From CAADGY01 sp900696665 (GTDB lineage: Bacteria; Acidobacteriota; Terriglobia; Bryobacterales; Bryobacteraceae): a DNA stretch of 64,000 nucleotides. Shown piece by piece: positions 43,592 through 53,255 of the stretch. The notes beneath the pieces are model-generated. The model was given only the letters and a program-made list of their open reading frames with translations. It was not told where the DNA came from and searched no databases. Both the position numbers and the translations under genes were made by a program. Each line of letters begins with the position of its first letter. Position 1 is the first letter of the stretch. The stretch lies in NCBI GenBank assembly GCA_035063885.1, contig JAPSFM010000006.1, positions 41,618 to 105,617 of the forward strand, read 5' to 3'.

Positions 43592-44769
43592 TATGGGGGC
43601 ACTATCAAGGTACGAAGCCATTGCGCATTATCTTCGCGGGCGCTGGCCAGCCGCTCCCGCAGTTCTTCCTCCGTAGGCTGGACGGCGCCGCGCGTGTCGA
43701 TTGCTCTCGATACCAGTGTATGCGGCCCGGGCTTTGCGCCTTTCCACATGCACGACCAGAGCAGCCATGCAGCATCCGATTCCCGGCGGTCCACGCGCGC
43801 CTCCATCCATGGGCCTGAATCTATCCGAACTTCGACGGTACGAATGGGAGATTCGCCGCTCCACGCCGCCCCATGGATGACGTGTTCCACCTGTGTCCCT
43901 GAGCGCTTACGTAGGACCCGTGCCACAACGGATTTCAAGTTCATTCTGGAAATGGAGGTGTCGAGCCAGATGCCGCCGCCAGCCGCGCCGGCTTTTCGCA
44001 GGCTGTGATAATTGCGCGCCATGTGGCGGCCTTCGTAGCGGCGGTCAATCACCTCGATGGCGTGTAGCCACTTTACATTGGCCATGCCATACCATCCGGG
44101 AAGAATCAGGCGCAAGGGATAGCCGTGCTCGGCGGAGAGCGGCGCGCCATTCATTTCGAAAGCCAGAATCGGGCCGGCCGCAAGAGCGTCCTGAACGAAG
44201 ATGCTGCGGCCGTGCGGCGCGGTAAACTCTTTGCCGCCGGCCTGCCACTTGCGTTCTTTCTCCATATCGCTCGCGAGGAACACCACTTCCCGGGCTTCAG
44301 GTTTCACACCGCATTCCTGTAACAGGGAATCGAGCCCGACGCCGGTCCACATGGCGTTCCCGGCCAGTCCGTTCATGAGCGCCGCGTGGCCGGAGTTGCC
44401 CGCACACTCGAAAGTGACAGGGATGGTTCTGCGGTCCGGATGCCGCTTCAGTTGCTCCAGCGTCAAAGCCATCGGCTTGGCGACGAGGCCGCCGATGCTC
44501 AGCCGCCAATCTTTTACGTCAATCGTTGGTGCAGATGCCTGGTGAAACGTGAAGAACTGCCGGGCCGGCGTGATCCAGGAATCCAGCCTCCGCAAGTCGA
44601 ACGTCTTCACGCGGGGATTGCGCTCCTGCGCTTCAACCCGGAACTCCTCCGTGTAGTCGGTGAACGGAAGGAGTTCCCCGGCCGCCTCGAGCGTGACGAG
44701 ATGAAACGGAGCGGCGATACCGGCCGCCGCCCCACGAATCAAACTGCGCCGGCTGACAGTTTTGCTCAC
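43588..44769 (-). CDS. Sulfite-oxidase-family molybdopterin oxidoreductase, Tat-exported
   Basis: 393 residues, GTG start overlapping the previous stop (GTGA). The N-terminus SRRSLIRGAAAGIAAP is a good Tat signal, as expected for a cofactor-loaded enzyme. The Mo-binding domain has C122 in FECAGNSG as metal ligand, with WTGVGLDSLLQECGV and GYPLRLILPGWYGMANVKWL, followed by a Mo-co dimerisation domain (IRTVEVRIDSGPWMEARVD). It lacks a haem domain, so it resembles YedY/SorA-like soluble enzymes with an external electron acceptor. The substrate may be sulfite or another oxide. The genes on either side give no direct electron partner. Confidence 0.88.
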   Translation of the reverse strand: MSKTVSRRSLIRGAAAGIAAPFHLVTLEAAGELLPFTDYTEEFRVEAQERNPRVKTFDLRRLDSWITPARQFFTFHQASAPTIDVKDWRLSIGGLVAKPMALTLEQLKRHPDRRTIPVTFECAGNSGHAALMNGLAGNAMWTGVGLDSLLQECGVKPEAREVVFLASDMEKERKWQAGGKEFTAPHGRSIFVQDALAAGPILAFEMNGAPLSAEHGYPLRLILPGWYGMANVKWLHAIEVIDRRYEGRHMARNYHSLRKAGAAGGGIWLDTSISRMNLKSVVARVLRKRSGTQVEHVIHGAAWSGESPIRTVEVRIDSGPWMEARVDRRESDAAWLLWSCMWKGAKPGPHTLVSRAIDTRGAVQPTEEELRERLASAREDNAQWLRTLIVPPY

Positions 44770-46046
44770 ACTTTCGGGCGCGGGTAGGAAGCGCGATAGG
44801 TCTTCTTCAACAGCGCGTTCGCTTTGGCGTCATCGCCGAAGGTTTCGGTTTTCGGGTCAAACCGGACATCGCGGCCGAGATGATGCGAGATGTTTCCGAG
44901 GTGACAGAGCGTGGTGCTAAGACGGCCGATCTCCACGTCCGAATGAGGTTTCTGCCGGCTCTTCACGCACTCCAGGAAGTTTTTCTCGTGAAACATTCCC
45001 GTTGATTTCATCTGCGGTCCGGGCGAACCGTCCTTAGCGTAGACCCTCCATCCATTTCCATCCAAAATCAAGGTCCCCTCGGTGCCGTAGTAGCCGGTAG
45101 CTGCCGTCGAGCCTTCGATCGGATGATGACGCGCGAAGCTGCGGAGTTCCCAGCTCAGCAGCAGGTCTCCATAGTCATACGTGACCACTTGCGTGTCCGG
45201 CACCTCCTTCGCGTCGTCGAGCCAGTAAATGCCGCCGTTGCTCGAAATTCGTTTCGGCAGCGAATTTTCTAGGCCGCGCATCTCCTGAATTGCCCATACC
45301 GCAACATCGAGCATGTGAACGCCCTGGTTGCCAAGCTCGCTGTTGCCGTAGTCCCAGAAAAACCGCCAGTTGTAATGGAAGCGGTTGGGGTTGAACGGCC
45401 GCTTCGGAGCAGGCCCGAGCCACATATCGTAATCGGCCGTCGCCGGCGGCGTGCCGTTTGGAGGGTTGCCGATGCTTTCGCGCACCTGGCACATCCACGC
45501 TTTGATAAGGCAAACTTTGCCGAGTTTGCCGGAAGCGACATACTTCGCCGCCTCACGGAAATGCTCGCCGCTGCGGCGCTGGGTGCCGACCTGCATCACA
45601 CGGTTGTACTTGCGCGCTGCGTCGCGAATCAGGTGGCCTTCCTCAATCGTCTGTGATAGCGGCTTTTCCACATAGACGTCCTTGCCTGCCTGGCAGGCCA
45701 GCAACGCCATGTGCGTATGCCAGTGATCCGGCGTCGCAATGATGACGGCATCGATATCTTTGTCATCGAGAACCTTGCGATATTCCCTGATTCCAGCGGG
45801 GTGCCTGTTCTGCGCTCCCTCGATTTCGGGCGAAACTTTCTGGATGATGGCCTCGTCGATGTCGCAGATGGTCTTGACTTGAGCGCCCGCTTGGATCGCA
45901 CGTTTCGCGACGCCCCGGCCCTGGTTTCTGGCGCCGACGAGCGCGAGGGTCACCTTTTCGTTTGCGCCCTTCGCGGCCGGACTCCAGTTCAAAAACGCAC
46001 CGCCGGCGGCGGTCTTGACAAAAGTACGGCGACTGCTGGTATCCAT
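44766..46046 (-). CDS. Gfo/Idh/MocA-family oxidoreductase, Tat-exported
   Basis: 426 residues. The twin-arginine N-terminus SSRRTFVKTAAGGAFLNW marks it for export with its cofactor. Motifs: VGARNQGRGVAKRA, DAVIIATPDHWHTHMALLAC, VYVEKPLSQTIEEG, and GNSELGNQGVHMLDVAVWA with the catalytic region. Exported members of this family often carry tightly bound NAD(P) and act on sugars in the periplasm. The following Mo-enzyme gene overlaps its stop by four bases. It is divergent from a sulfatase gene 76 bases away. Substrate unknown. Confidence 0.86.
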   Translation of the reverse strand: MDTSSRRTFVKTAAGGAFLNWSPAAKGANEKVTLALVGARNQGRGVAKRAIQAGAQVKTICDIDEAIIQKVSPEIEGAQNRHPAGIREYRKVLDDKDIDAVIIATPDHWHTHMALLACQAGKDVYVEKPLSQTIEEGHLIRDAARKYNRVMQVGTQRRSGEHFREAAKYVASGKLGKVCLIKAWMCQVRESIGNPPNGTPPATADYDMWLGPAPKRPFNPNRFHYNWRFFWDYGNSELGNQGVHMLDVAVWAIQEMRGLENSLPKRISSNGGIYWLDDAKEVPDTQVVTYDYGDLLLSWELRSFARHHPIEGSTAATGYYGTEGTLILDGNGWRVYAKDGSPGPQMKSTGMFHEKNFLECVKSRQKPHSDVEIGRLSTTLCHLGNISHHLGRDVRFDPKTETFGDDAKANALLKKTYRASYPRPKV

Positions 46047-46122
46047 TGGAGTTTCCCTTCCGCGATAGTATCACGCGTCGGGGCAGTCTTTCCGATAAAC
46101 TGGGACGAATTTCAGGCAACCA

Positions 46123-47577
46123 ATGATCCGGAACAGACGAGCTTTTCTGAAAGCGGCAGGACGCGGGATTGGTGGCACGGCTTTCCGGAGTCTGCAAGCC
46201 GCCGTCCGGCCAAACATCGTATACATCCTGGCTGACGACCTCGGATGGGGCGATCCCGGCTGCTACAACCCTGCCTCGAAAATTCCGACGCCGAACCTGG
46301 ACAGGCTGGCGGCACAAGGCATGCGGTTCACGGACATGCATTCTCCTTCGGCCGTATGCACGCCGACGCGGTACGGAATCCTGACCGGACGCTACTGCTG
46401 GCGTTCGTCTCTCAAACAAGGTGTGCTACAGGGATACTCGCCGAACCTGGTCGAGCCGGGACGGACGACAGTTGCGTCGCTATTGAAAAGAGCCGGCTAC
46501 TATACGGCAGGTGTAGGCAAATGGCATCTCGGACTCGGTGACCGGCCGAAGACGGACTACGATCAGCCGCTACGGCCCGGCCCCAACGAACACGGTTTCG
46601 ACTACTACTTCGGGATTCCGGCCTCTCTCGACATGCCGCCGTATCTGTTCTTCGAGAACGGCAAACCCGTGGAGAAGCCCACTGCGCATACTCCCGGGGG
46701 CGGAAGCAAGCGCCCAATTGGCGCGTTCTGGAGGGAAGGAGCAATTGCACCCGGCCTCAAGATCGAAGATGTGCTGCCCGCCCTCACCCGTAAGTCAGTA
46801 GAGCTCGTCAGGAGCCGCGCGGTAAAGCGCGAGCAGCCCTTCTTCCTGTACTTCGCGATGACCGGTCCCCATACGCCGTGGGTTCCCACGGAACCATTCC
46901 GTGAGCGTTCCAAGGCAGGCGAGTACGGCGACTTCGTGGCGCAGTGCGACGACGCGGCCGGCCAAGTCATCCGGGCGATAGAAGAGGCAGGAGCAGCGGA
47001 CAATACGCTCGTCGTGTTCACCAGCGACAACGGCGGATACTGGCCTCGGGATATGATCGAAAAATTCAGCCACCGCTCCAATGCAAACTGGCGGGGCATG
47101 AAAGCGGATATCTGGGACGGGGGGCACCGCATTCCATTCATCGTCCGCTGGCCCGGCCACGTGCGCGCGGGAGCGCGAAGCTCTCAACTCGGATGTCTGA
47201 CGGACCTGATGGCGACGGCGGCAGACCTCAACGGTATCGCGTTGCCGGAGAACGCGGGCGAAGACAGCTTCAGTCTGCTACCCGCGCTGACCGGCCGCGG
47301 TGGTGCGGTTCGCGAAGCGGTAGTGCATCATTCGGCACAGGGCATGTTTTCGATTCGGGAGCGCCGGTGGAAGCTGGTCTTGGGCAGAGGATCGGGCGGA
47401 TTCAGCGAGCCAAGGCGGATCGTCCTGAAACCGGGTGAGCCTGAAGGAGAGCTCTACGATCTGCGGAATGATCCATCGGAAATGGCAAACCTGTACCTAA
47501 AATACCCGGAGGTCGTGCGCCGGCTGACATCGCTGCTCGAAAAGTACCAGCGCGAAGGTCGCAGCCGGGCGGTGTGA
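46123..47577 (+). CDS. Type I sulfatase (arylsulfatase family), exported
   Basis: 484 residues with a Tat-like signal (RNRRAFLKAAGRGIGG). Metal-binding start NIVYILADDLGWGD, then the formylglycine site C79-T-P-T-R (AVCTPTRYGILTGRY). Later SDNGGY and GKWHL complete the active site. It should remove sulfate esters from a sugar or aromatic after C79 is converted to formylglycine by an enzyme not present in this window. The S9 peptidase gene starts one base after its stop (TGATATG). The DYFGIPASLDMPPYLF region resembles sugar-sulfate sulfatases, but no firm subfamily call is possible. Confidence 0.9.
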   Translation: MIRNRRAFLKAAGRGIGGTAFRSLQAAVRPNIVYILADDLGWGDPGCYNPASKIPTPNLDRLAAQGMRFTDMHSPSAVCTPTRYGILTGRYCWRSSLKQGVLQGYSPNLVEPGRTTVASLLKRAGYYTAGVGKWHLGLGDRPKTDYDQPLRPGPNEHGFDYYFGIPASLDMPPYLFFENGKPVEKPTAHTPGGGSKRPIGAFWREGAIAPGLKIEDVLPALTRKSVELVRSRAVKREQPFFLYFAMTGPHTPWVPTEPFRERSKAGEYGDFVAQCDDAAGQVIRAIEEAGAADNTLVVFTSDNGGYWPRDMIEKFSHRSNANWRGMKADIWDGGHRIPFIVRWPGHVRAGARSSQLGCLTDLMATAADLNGIALPENAGEDSFSLLPALTGRGGAVREAVVHHSAQGMFSIRERRWKLVLGRGSGGFSEPRRIVLKPGEPEGELYDLRNDPSEMANLYLKYPEVVRRLTSLLEKYQREGRSRAV

Positions 47578-47578
47578 T

Positions 47579-49804
47579 ATGTGTAATATGCGCCTGCACA
47601 TTTTTCTGGGGACATCGGTTCTCCTGACGAGTGGACTGCTGGCTTTCGCGCACGCACGCGTTTTCACACCCGAGGATCTCTTCCGTCTCGAGGCATTGGC
47701 AGGAGCAGTTCCATCGCCCGACGATCGTACTCTTGCGATCGTACGCGTCCGCGCCAAATCGGCGGCGGTCATGCACATGCGGACCTTCATGAGCGGACGC
47801 GACCGCAGCGACATCTGGATTTTTGATCCAAAGGCTGCGGTTGCGCATAAAATAACGAACGGCGATGGCGATGGGGCCGGCTTTTTCTCCCCGGTGTGGT
47901 CACCGAACAGCGAACACCTGGCGTTTCTGTCGACGAGAGGAAACAACATCACGCTCTGGGTCTGGAGACAGTCGACGCGGGAGCTGAGGCAAGTCTCACA
48001 GCAAACCGTCGAGACAGGCTCCCCGGTTTGGGTTTCGGATCGGGAGGTTGTGTGTGCCGCACCTCCCGAAGGCGAACAGCCTGGGCCGTTTGATCTGGAA
48101 GTTCGAGCCTCTATGAAAGCGGCGACGATCTGGCCGAAAGCCTGGTCGGGTGCGGCTGTTACGGCATCCGTGCTTGCCAGCGGACCAGGCTTGCGGACAT
48201 ACCGCCCGCCTCGAGGACGTCTTTTGAAGTTCGACGTGTTCACCGGCAAGTCGCGCACAATAGCAGATGGTAGCTTTACGGCCATCAGCACCTCAACGGA
48301 TGGCCGAATAGCAGCGTTCGAGGCCGCCGACTTCGTACGTCCGGAACCCGGCGCGAGGTTGGCAAACCGCAACTACTCCAAGTATCGCCTGGTTGTCTTT
48401 GAAAACGGCCGGAAGAAAACAGCCGCCGAACTGACCGATACCGAGGAACCCTCCGTTGGCCCGGTAGCTTGGTTTCAGAATGGAGTAGCGGTCCGCATCA
48501 ATGGTTTGTCCAGCCGCCCCGGCTGGTTCCTAGTCCAACGTGATGGCAAGCGTATTAATCTCACCGCTGAATTGTCCACTGTACCGCCGCTGCTTGTTGC
48601 AGATGGCGAGGAAGTGTTGGGAGTAACTGACGGCAGGCTATGGCGCATCAGAAGCGACGGCTTCGCTTCCGAAGTGCTCTTTGGCGAGAGAACAGTGAGA
48701 ATCGATTCACTTCTCACATCGAAGGTTCCAAGCCTTGTCCTTCGGGGGCAGGTGAATGGGAAGTCCGGCATCTACGAGTTGGATTTGCGAACCTCTGAAT
48801 TTCGTCCCATCCAGGAACCCGGCGAGCCAGCCGACTTCGTCACATTCATGTCTGGATCGGCAACAGCGGTGTTCAGCGGCTCCAACCGGAGTGGGACATT
48901 TCTGTGGACGACGCACCCCGGCCGCTCCGGGCAGCAGGTTGTGATGACGCTGAACGGGTTTTGTAAGGATATTGCCGAAGCCCGTTGGAAAATGCTCCCA
49001 TACCGTACGGTCGAGGGACGCGAATTAACAGCCTGGCTCATGCTTCCACCGGATCACTTGGAAGGCAAACGGCACCGCACAGTTGTGACTGTGTACCCGG
49101 GACTCGTGTACAGCACCGGCTCACCGCCGGTGGGCAGTAGCATTCAGAGCACCAGTCCTTACAACCTTCAATTGCTTGCCGCTCGTGGATACGCAGTGCT
49201 GTTCCCGAGTATCCCCCTGACGCCGGAAGGCCAACCCGGTGAGCCCTACAGGCAGACGGCGGAGGGTGTGTTGCCCGCCATTGATCAGGCAATCAAAGCC
49301 GGCATTGCGGACTCTGATCGCCTCGCGCTGATCGGGCACAGTTTTGGCGGCTATGGCGTGTATACGCTTCTGACACAGGATTCTCGTTTCAAAGCCGCGA
49401 TTGCCATGGGTGGTTTTGCGAACCTCGTCAGTCTTTACGGTCAGTTCGATCCGCGTGCCCGCTACGAACCATACGCGCGAGACCGTCTTATCCACATGAT
49501 GTTCGCGGAATCCGGCCAGTTTCGAATGGGTGTACCGCCGTGGAAGGACATGGACCGCTATGTACGCAACAGTCCCATCTCCTTCGTTGACCGCGTTGAA
49601 ACTCCTGTCATGATCGTCCAGGGAGATCAGGACTACGTGCCAATTCAGCAGGGGGAGGAGTTCTTCACCGCTCTGTACCGGCAGAACAAGTCTGCGATCT
49701 TCGTGCGGTACTGGGGCGAGGGACACATCCTGGAGTCGCCCGCGAATATCTCCGATTTGTGGCGGCGCATTTACGAGTGGCTGGATCGATATTTGCCGGA
49801 ATGA
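47579..49804 (+). CDS. S9-family (prolyl oligopeptidase-like) peptidase, secreted
   Basis: 741 residues; the start could be ATG 47579 or 47588. A signal peptide (LHIFLGTSVLLTSGLLAFAHA) precedes a beta-propeller at about 35-430 with WD40/PD40-like pieces (FFSPVWSPNSEHLAFLSTRGN). The catalytic alpha/beta hydrolase covers about 460-740 with S588 in LIGHSFGGYG, an aspartate in VQGDQDYVP and a histidine in GEGHILE. These enzymes cut short peptides after proline or release dipeptides in the periplasm. Its coupling to a sulfatase gene is odd and may reflect only operon assembly. Confidence 0.85.
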   Translation: MCNMRLHIFLGTSVLLTSGLLAFAHARVFTPEDLFRLEALAGAVPSPDDRTLAIVRVRAKSAAVMHMRTFMSGRDRSDIWIFDPKAAVAHKITNGDGDGAGFFSPVWSPNSEHLAFLSTRGNNITLWVWRQSTRELRQVSQQTVETGSPVWVSDREVVCAAPPEGEQPGPFDLEVRASMKAATIWPKAWSGAAVTASVLASGPGLRTYRPPRGRLLKFDVFTGKSRTIADGSFTAISTSTDGRIAAFEAADFVRPEPGARLANRNYSKYRLVVFENGRKKTAAELTDTEEPSVGPVAWFQNGVAVRINGLSSRPGWFLVQRDGKRINLTAELSTVPPLLVADGEEVLGVTDGRLWRIRSDGFASEVLFGERTVRIDSLLTSKVPSLVLRGQVNGKSGIYELDLRTSEFRPIQEPGEPADFVTFMSGSATAVFSGSNRSGTFLWTTHPGRSGQQVVMTLNGFCKDIAEARWKMLPYRTVEGRELTAWLMLPPDHLEGKRHRTVVTVYPGLVYSTGSPPVGSSIQSTSPYNLQLLAARGYAVLFPSIPLTPEGQPGEPYRQTAEGVLPAIDQAIKAGIADSDRLALIGHSFGGYGVYTLLTQDSRFKAAIAMGGFANLVSLYGQFDPRARYEPYARDRLIHMMFAESGQFRMGVPPWKDMDRYVRNSPISFVDRVETPVMIVQGDQDYVPIQQGEEFFTALYRQNKSAIFVRYWGEGHILESPANISDLWRRIYEWLDRYLPE

Positions 49805-49829
49805 AGAGACTACGCGCACGGGAAGGGAT

Positions 49830-50912
49830 TTATGCGCGCCAGCGCACGCCCAGATCGAGGGCCTTCTTCGCATATTGAACGCTGCGCTCCATGTGTTCTC
49901 TTTGCTGGAACTGGATGGCGCTGAGAAAATGCTCCGGCGTCGGGCGGCCGGCGAGGTCTTCCACCACCATGGGTTTGTCATAGGGCAAACCCTTCCTGGC
50001 AAGCGCGAGAAAGCGCGCCAGGTCCGCTGCGCGCGCTTTGGGATAGAGTTTCCAATAGTCCCGCTCGAGATAGGGAATCACCTGTGGCGGGCGCCCGGTT
50101 ATCGGTTTGATATACACGTACACGTCCGGGCAAAGTTCATGCGCGCGGCTCATGATTTCGTGGAAATCCACCGTGCCTTCACCGAGCGGCACCCACTGCA
50201 CCGCCACGCCCCTGGGATGTTCCCAGACAACCGAGTCGCGCAGATGCAGCGTGACAATATAGGGCGCGAGTGTTTCGAGCGTCGTCAGCGGATGTTCCAG
50301 CACGAAGACCGGATTGCCGGTGTCCATGTACGTGCCGACATAGTCTTTACCCGCTTCTTCGATGAGTTGCCTGAATTCCCAGGCTTGCAGATCTTTGTGA
50401 ACCTCTATCGCGATCTTCAGGCCCGCATCCACAACCTGCGGCCGCACAGTCTTGAGCAGGCGCACCATGGTTTCGATGTGCTGCTCCACGGGTCCCGGCG
50501 GCAGCGCGGCGCGGTCGGAAGCGATCACGCAGCGCACGATGGGAGAACCCAGGGCTTTCGCGCGAACGATCTGTTTCCGGATATTTTCGACCGAGGCGGA
50601 GAACGCCTCCGGCGTTTTCGGGAACACGCCGCCTCCGCCGGTTTCAAGGTGCAGGCCCAGTTCGGCGGCACGCGCTTTCACCTTGGGCCAGTGCGCCGGG
50701 TTCATCGCGCCGGGGTCGAGCGAGTCCTGAAGGAAAACGGCATCCATCTTCAGCCCGGCGGCGTAATCGAGCAATTGTGCGTCGTTCCAGCGCAGGGCCC
50801 GCACGCAGTAGGTGTTGATGCCCATCGGCATGGGTTTCCCTACCGCCGCACGAATCTTTGCCGCCCCAAGTGCGGCAGTGGCGAGAAAAGCGCGGCGCGT
50901 CACTGTAGCCAT
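49830..50912 (-). CDS. Sugar phosphate isomerase/epimerase-like TIM barrel, Tat-exported
   Basis: 360 residues with a twin-arginine signal (VTRRAFLATAALGAAKIRA). The xylose-isomerase-like barrel (PF01261) shows LHLETGGGGVFPKT, LKIAIEVHKDLQAWEF, and VGTYMDTGNPVFVLEHPLTTLE with the metal-binding glutamate and aspartate. It is the last gene of the minus-strand operon led by the cytochrome-type PSD1 protein. Exported isomerase-like proteins are common in Acidobacteriota and Planctomycetota, where they go with exported oxidoreductases; their substrates are mostly unknown. Confidence 0.82.
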   Translation of the reverse strand: MATVTRRAFLATAALGAAKIRAAVGKPMPMGINTYCVRALRWNDAQLLDYAAGLKMDAVFLQDSLDPGAMNPAHWPKVKARAAELGLHLETGGGGVFPKTPEAFSASVENIRKQIVRAKALGSPIVRCVIASDRAALPPGPVEQHIETMVRLLKTVRPQVVDAGLKIAIEVHKDLQAWEFRQLIEEAGKDYVGTYMDTGNPVFVLEHPLTTLETLAPYIVTLHLRDSVVWEHPRGVAVQWVPLGEGTVDFHEIMSRAHELCPDVYVYIKPITGRPPQVIPYLERDYWKLYPKARAADLARFLALARKGLPYDKPMVVEDLAGRPTPEHFLSAIQFQQREHMERSVQYAKKALDLGVRWRA

Positions 50913-50954
50913 CTTCGCCCCGATGCTAACACAGTGAACCGATGCGGCAGCCGG

Positions 50955-53252
50955 CTACCGCGGTTCGGGCCATTTCAGGAACCGGTGCAGAAATTCGAAC
51001 GTGCCCACGCCGTGGATCTGGTGCGGGCCATTGAAGTACTCGATCGTAGTTCGTTCGCCGATACCCAGTTCATCGTAGAAGCGGCGGACCTTGGAGTATT
51101 CGTACGAAACCTGCTCATCGATGCCGACGCCGTCGCGATGCCCGCGCTCCACCATAAAGGGGCGCGGCGCCATCAACATTGCAAGCTCTCCGTGATTGAA
51201 CGTGTTGCCCGTATCGAACTCGGGAATCTCCCATTCCTGCGTGAACATATAGCTGCCGGTGAAATCCGTCGTGGCGACTTTCCAGATCCATTCATTGAAG
51301 TCGCCCGAACAAATCGATAGCGCATATTGTTCGAGCAACGGCGGAACCCGAACGGCGGTTTTGCCACCGTAGGAGAGACCGTAAAAGCCGATACGCGCGG
51401 GGTCGACAAACGGCTGTTGGGAGAGCCACTCCAGAATGCGCTGATTCTGGCCAAGAATGAAAGAGTACATCGAAAGCTTCAGCGGATTTGCTTTCCGCTG
51501 CAGGTGGCGAAAGTCCCCGATGTATGGCGCCTGCGGAGCAAATACGATAAACCCACGGTCCGCAAGTTTTGCGGCGAAGTTGCCGTAGACTTGCGCGGTC
51601 CGCTTGTCTTCGGGCAGGATCACATCATCGGGCCTGCCTTCCAAGCCGTGCTGGCAAACCACCACAGGTCTTCGCTCGGAAGGCTTCAAGTCTTTCGGAA
51701 GCAGCAACACGCCGTATGCGAAGACATCGGGCCAAACAGGCAGCACGACGTCATAGCGCTTCCATTTATCTGTGCCCGGCGCCTCACGCACCTGCGGTTG
51801 AACGGGCTCGGAAGGCGGGGGCAACTTGCCGATAACCTCTTTCCAGTAATAGTCCCGATACCAGCCCGAGGTGCGCTTCCAGCCGTCAACGGAGGAGAGA
51901 TCTGCTTTCGCCCAGAACTTGCCGCGCGTAACCTCAGCGGAGCGAAGCAGGCGTTGGGTGTGTTCCACCATCTGGTTGAACTGGTGATGGAGCCGTTCGT
52001 TCGGGTCGTAATCCTTGCGGGAATCGACGGGACGGGAAGCCTCCGCATCAACCCATTTCAGGCGGAGCGAAGCAAGAAGGCGAGTGAGCGCCTCCGTGGA
52101 GCCGGGCGACGGCGTGGCGGGAGTGACCAATACAATGCCGTCTTTGACACCGAGCTTTTTGTAGGTTTCAGCGGCCTTGGCAAACTCGTGTTTCACACCG
52201 GCCACATCAGGACCTTGAAGTTTGCCGGGCGCAGCGCCGCGCCGCTGTTGGCTCGGCGCCGGAGGTCCGGAGACGGACGGCCCGGGAACCGCTTCAATAA
52301 GGAGAGAGCGCGGCGCAATCAACGACGCCAGTTGCGCATCGCCGAACTCCGCCAGGAGAGACCACACGTTCCGGTAGATCGGTTCCTGCCAGAGCCCCTC
52401 GCGCGACTCGAAGTAGCCGCTTACAAGCGCCGCATCGATACGACGGTCCACAGCGGCGGAATACAGCGCGATGAGGCCGCCTTCTCCATAACCGGCTACT
52501 CCTACGGGCAGCATTGGCGTGCCGGTCTTGATCCAGTCCACGGCGGCCCGCACCTTCTCCACTTCGTAACCGATGATGTGACGGCCCAGTTGATAGGCCA
52601 TCCGGTAGATAAACTCGCGGTGCGGCTGGTTGGTGTATCGGAATCGCGGATTGCCGGACCACGTATCTTTGCGGTCGATCAAGACCGGCACCAGCACGCG
52701 GCAGCCTTGCTCAGCCAGGCGTCGTGCGTATTGGGATGCGGCAGGAAATCCCGGCGTGAGACCGGCGAGTTGTTCCGGAGACCAGTCGGCCTCAGGAAGA
52801 GCAATGATGGCGGCCTTCGCGGTCCCAGCAGGCTCGAACAGCAGACCCTCCGCCTCCATATCGGCGTAGACAGGCCAGCGGACAGTGTGAATCCCGTAGG
52901 CCGGTGTCTTCGCGACCAGGGATGGTCTACCATAGGCGGCGTCGAACCGCAGCTCTACTTTCCGGACACGCTCGCCAAGGCCGATGATCGCCGCCAGCCT
53001 CCCGCGATTGGGCTCGATAGATTCCTGATAAGCCGCCGCCGAAGAGTAGTCGTATTTCCAAAGTGAAGGGCGCCGCTCGACGGCGCGTTCAAGCTCGGCA
53101 TCGAGGAAACGGCTGATACCGCCAACCATCTGCGCGGCAAAGTCCCCCTCCATCGTGAGAGGCCTGGCGTTCTTTAGAAGAGATTGCCCCGCGGCGGGAA
53201 ACGAGAAGCACACGAGACAGCTTGTGATGAGGATTCTATCGAGGTGTGGCAT
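50955..53252 (-). CDS. Tandem alpha/beta hydrolase (acetyl-xylan-esterase-like), secreted
   Basis: 765 residues with a signal peptide (ILITSCLVCFSFPAAGQ). Two hydrolase-like halves are visible. The C-terminal half (about 480-765) has the intact nucleophile elbow around S627 (GFYGLSYGGK) and a final HQIHGVGTFEFLH. The N-terminal half (about 100-400) has a matching elbow, GVAGYGEGG, where the serine is replaced by E257, so it is probably inactive or binding only. The function is likely ester removal from plant or microbial polymers. Its start lies 3 bases after the DUF1501 stop, so they are cotranscribed. Confidence 0.75.
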   Translation of the reverse strand: MPHLDRILITSCLVCFSFPAAGQSLLKNARPLTMEGDFAAQMVGGISRFLDAELERAVERRPSLWKYDYSSAAAYQESIEPNRGRLAAIIGLGERVRKVELRFDAAYGRPSLVAKTPAYGIHTVRWPVYADMEAEGLLFEPAGTAKAAIIALPEADWSPEQLAGLTPGFPAASQYARRLAEQGCRVLVPVLIDRKDTWSGNPRFRYTNQPHREFIYRMAYQLGRHIIGYEVEKVRAAVDWIKTGTPMLPVGVAGYGEGGLIALYSAAVDRRIDAALVSGYFESREGLWQEPIYRNVWSLLAEFGDAQLASLIAPRSLLIEAVPGPSVSGPPAPSQQRRGAAPGKLQGPDVAGVKHEFAKAAETYKKLGVKDGIVLVTPATPSPGSTEALTRLLASLRLKWVDAEASRPVDSRKDYDPNERLHHQFNQMVEHTQRLLRSAEVTRGKFWAKADLSSVDGWKRTSGWYRDYYWKEVIGKLPPPSEPVQPQVREAPGTDKWKRYDVVLPVWPDVFAYGVLLLPKDLKPSERRPVVVCQHGLEGRPDDVILPEDKRTAQVYGNFAAKLADRGFIVFAPQAPYIGDFRHLQRKANPLKLSMYSFILGQNQRILEWLSQQPFVDPARIGFYGLSYGGKTAVRVPPLLEQYALSICSGDFNEWIWKVATTDFTGSYMFTQEWEIPEFDTGNTFNHGELAMLMAPRPFMVERGHRDGVGIDEQVSYEYSKVRRFYDELGIGERTTIEYFNGPHQIHGVGTFEFLHRFLKWPEPR

Positions 53253-53255
53253 CGT

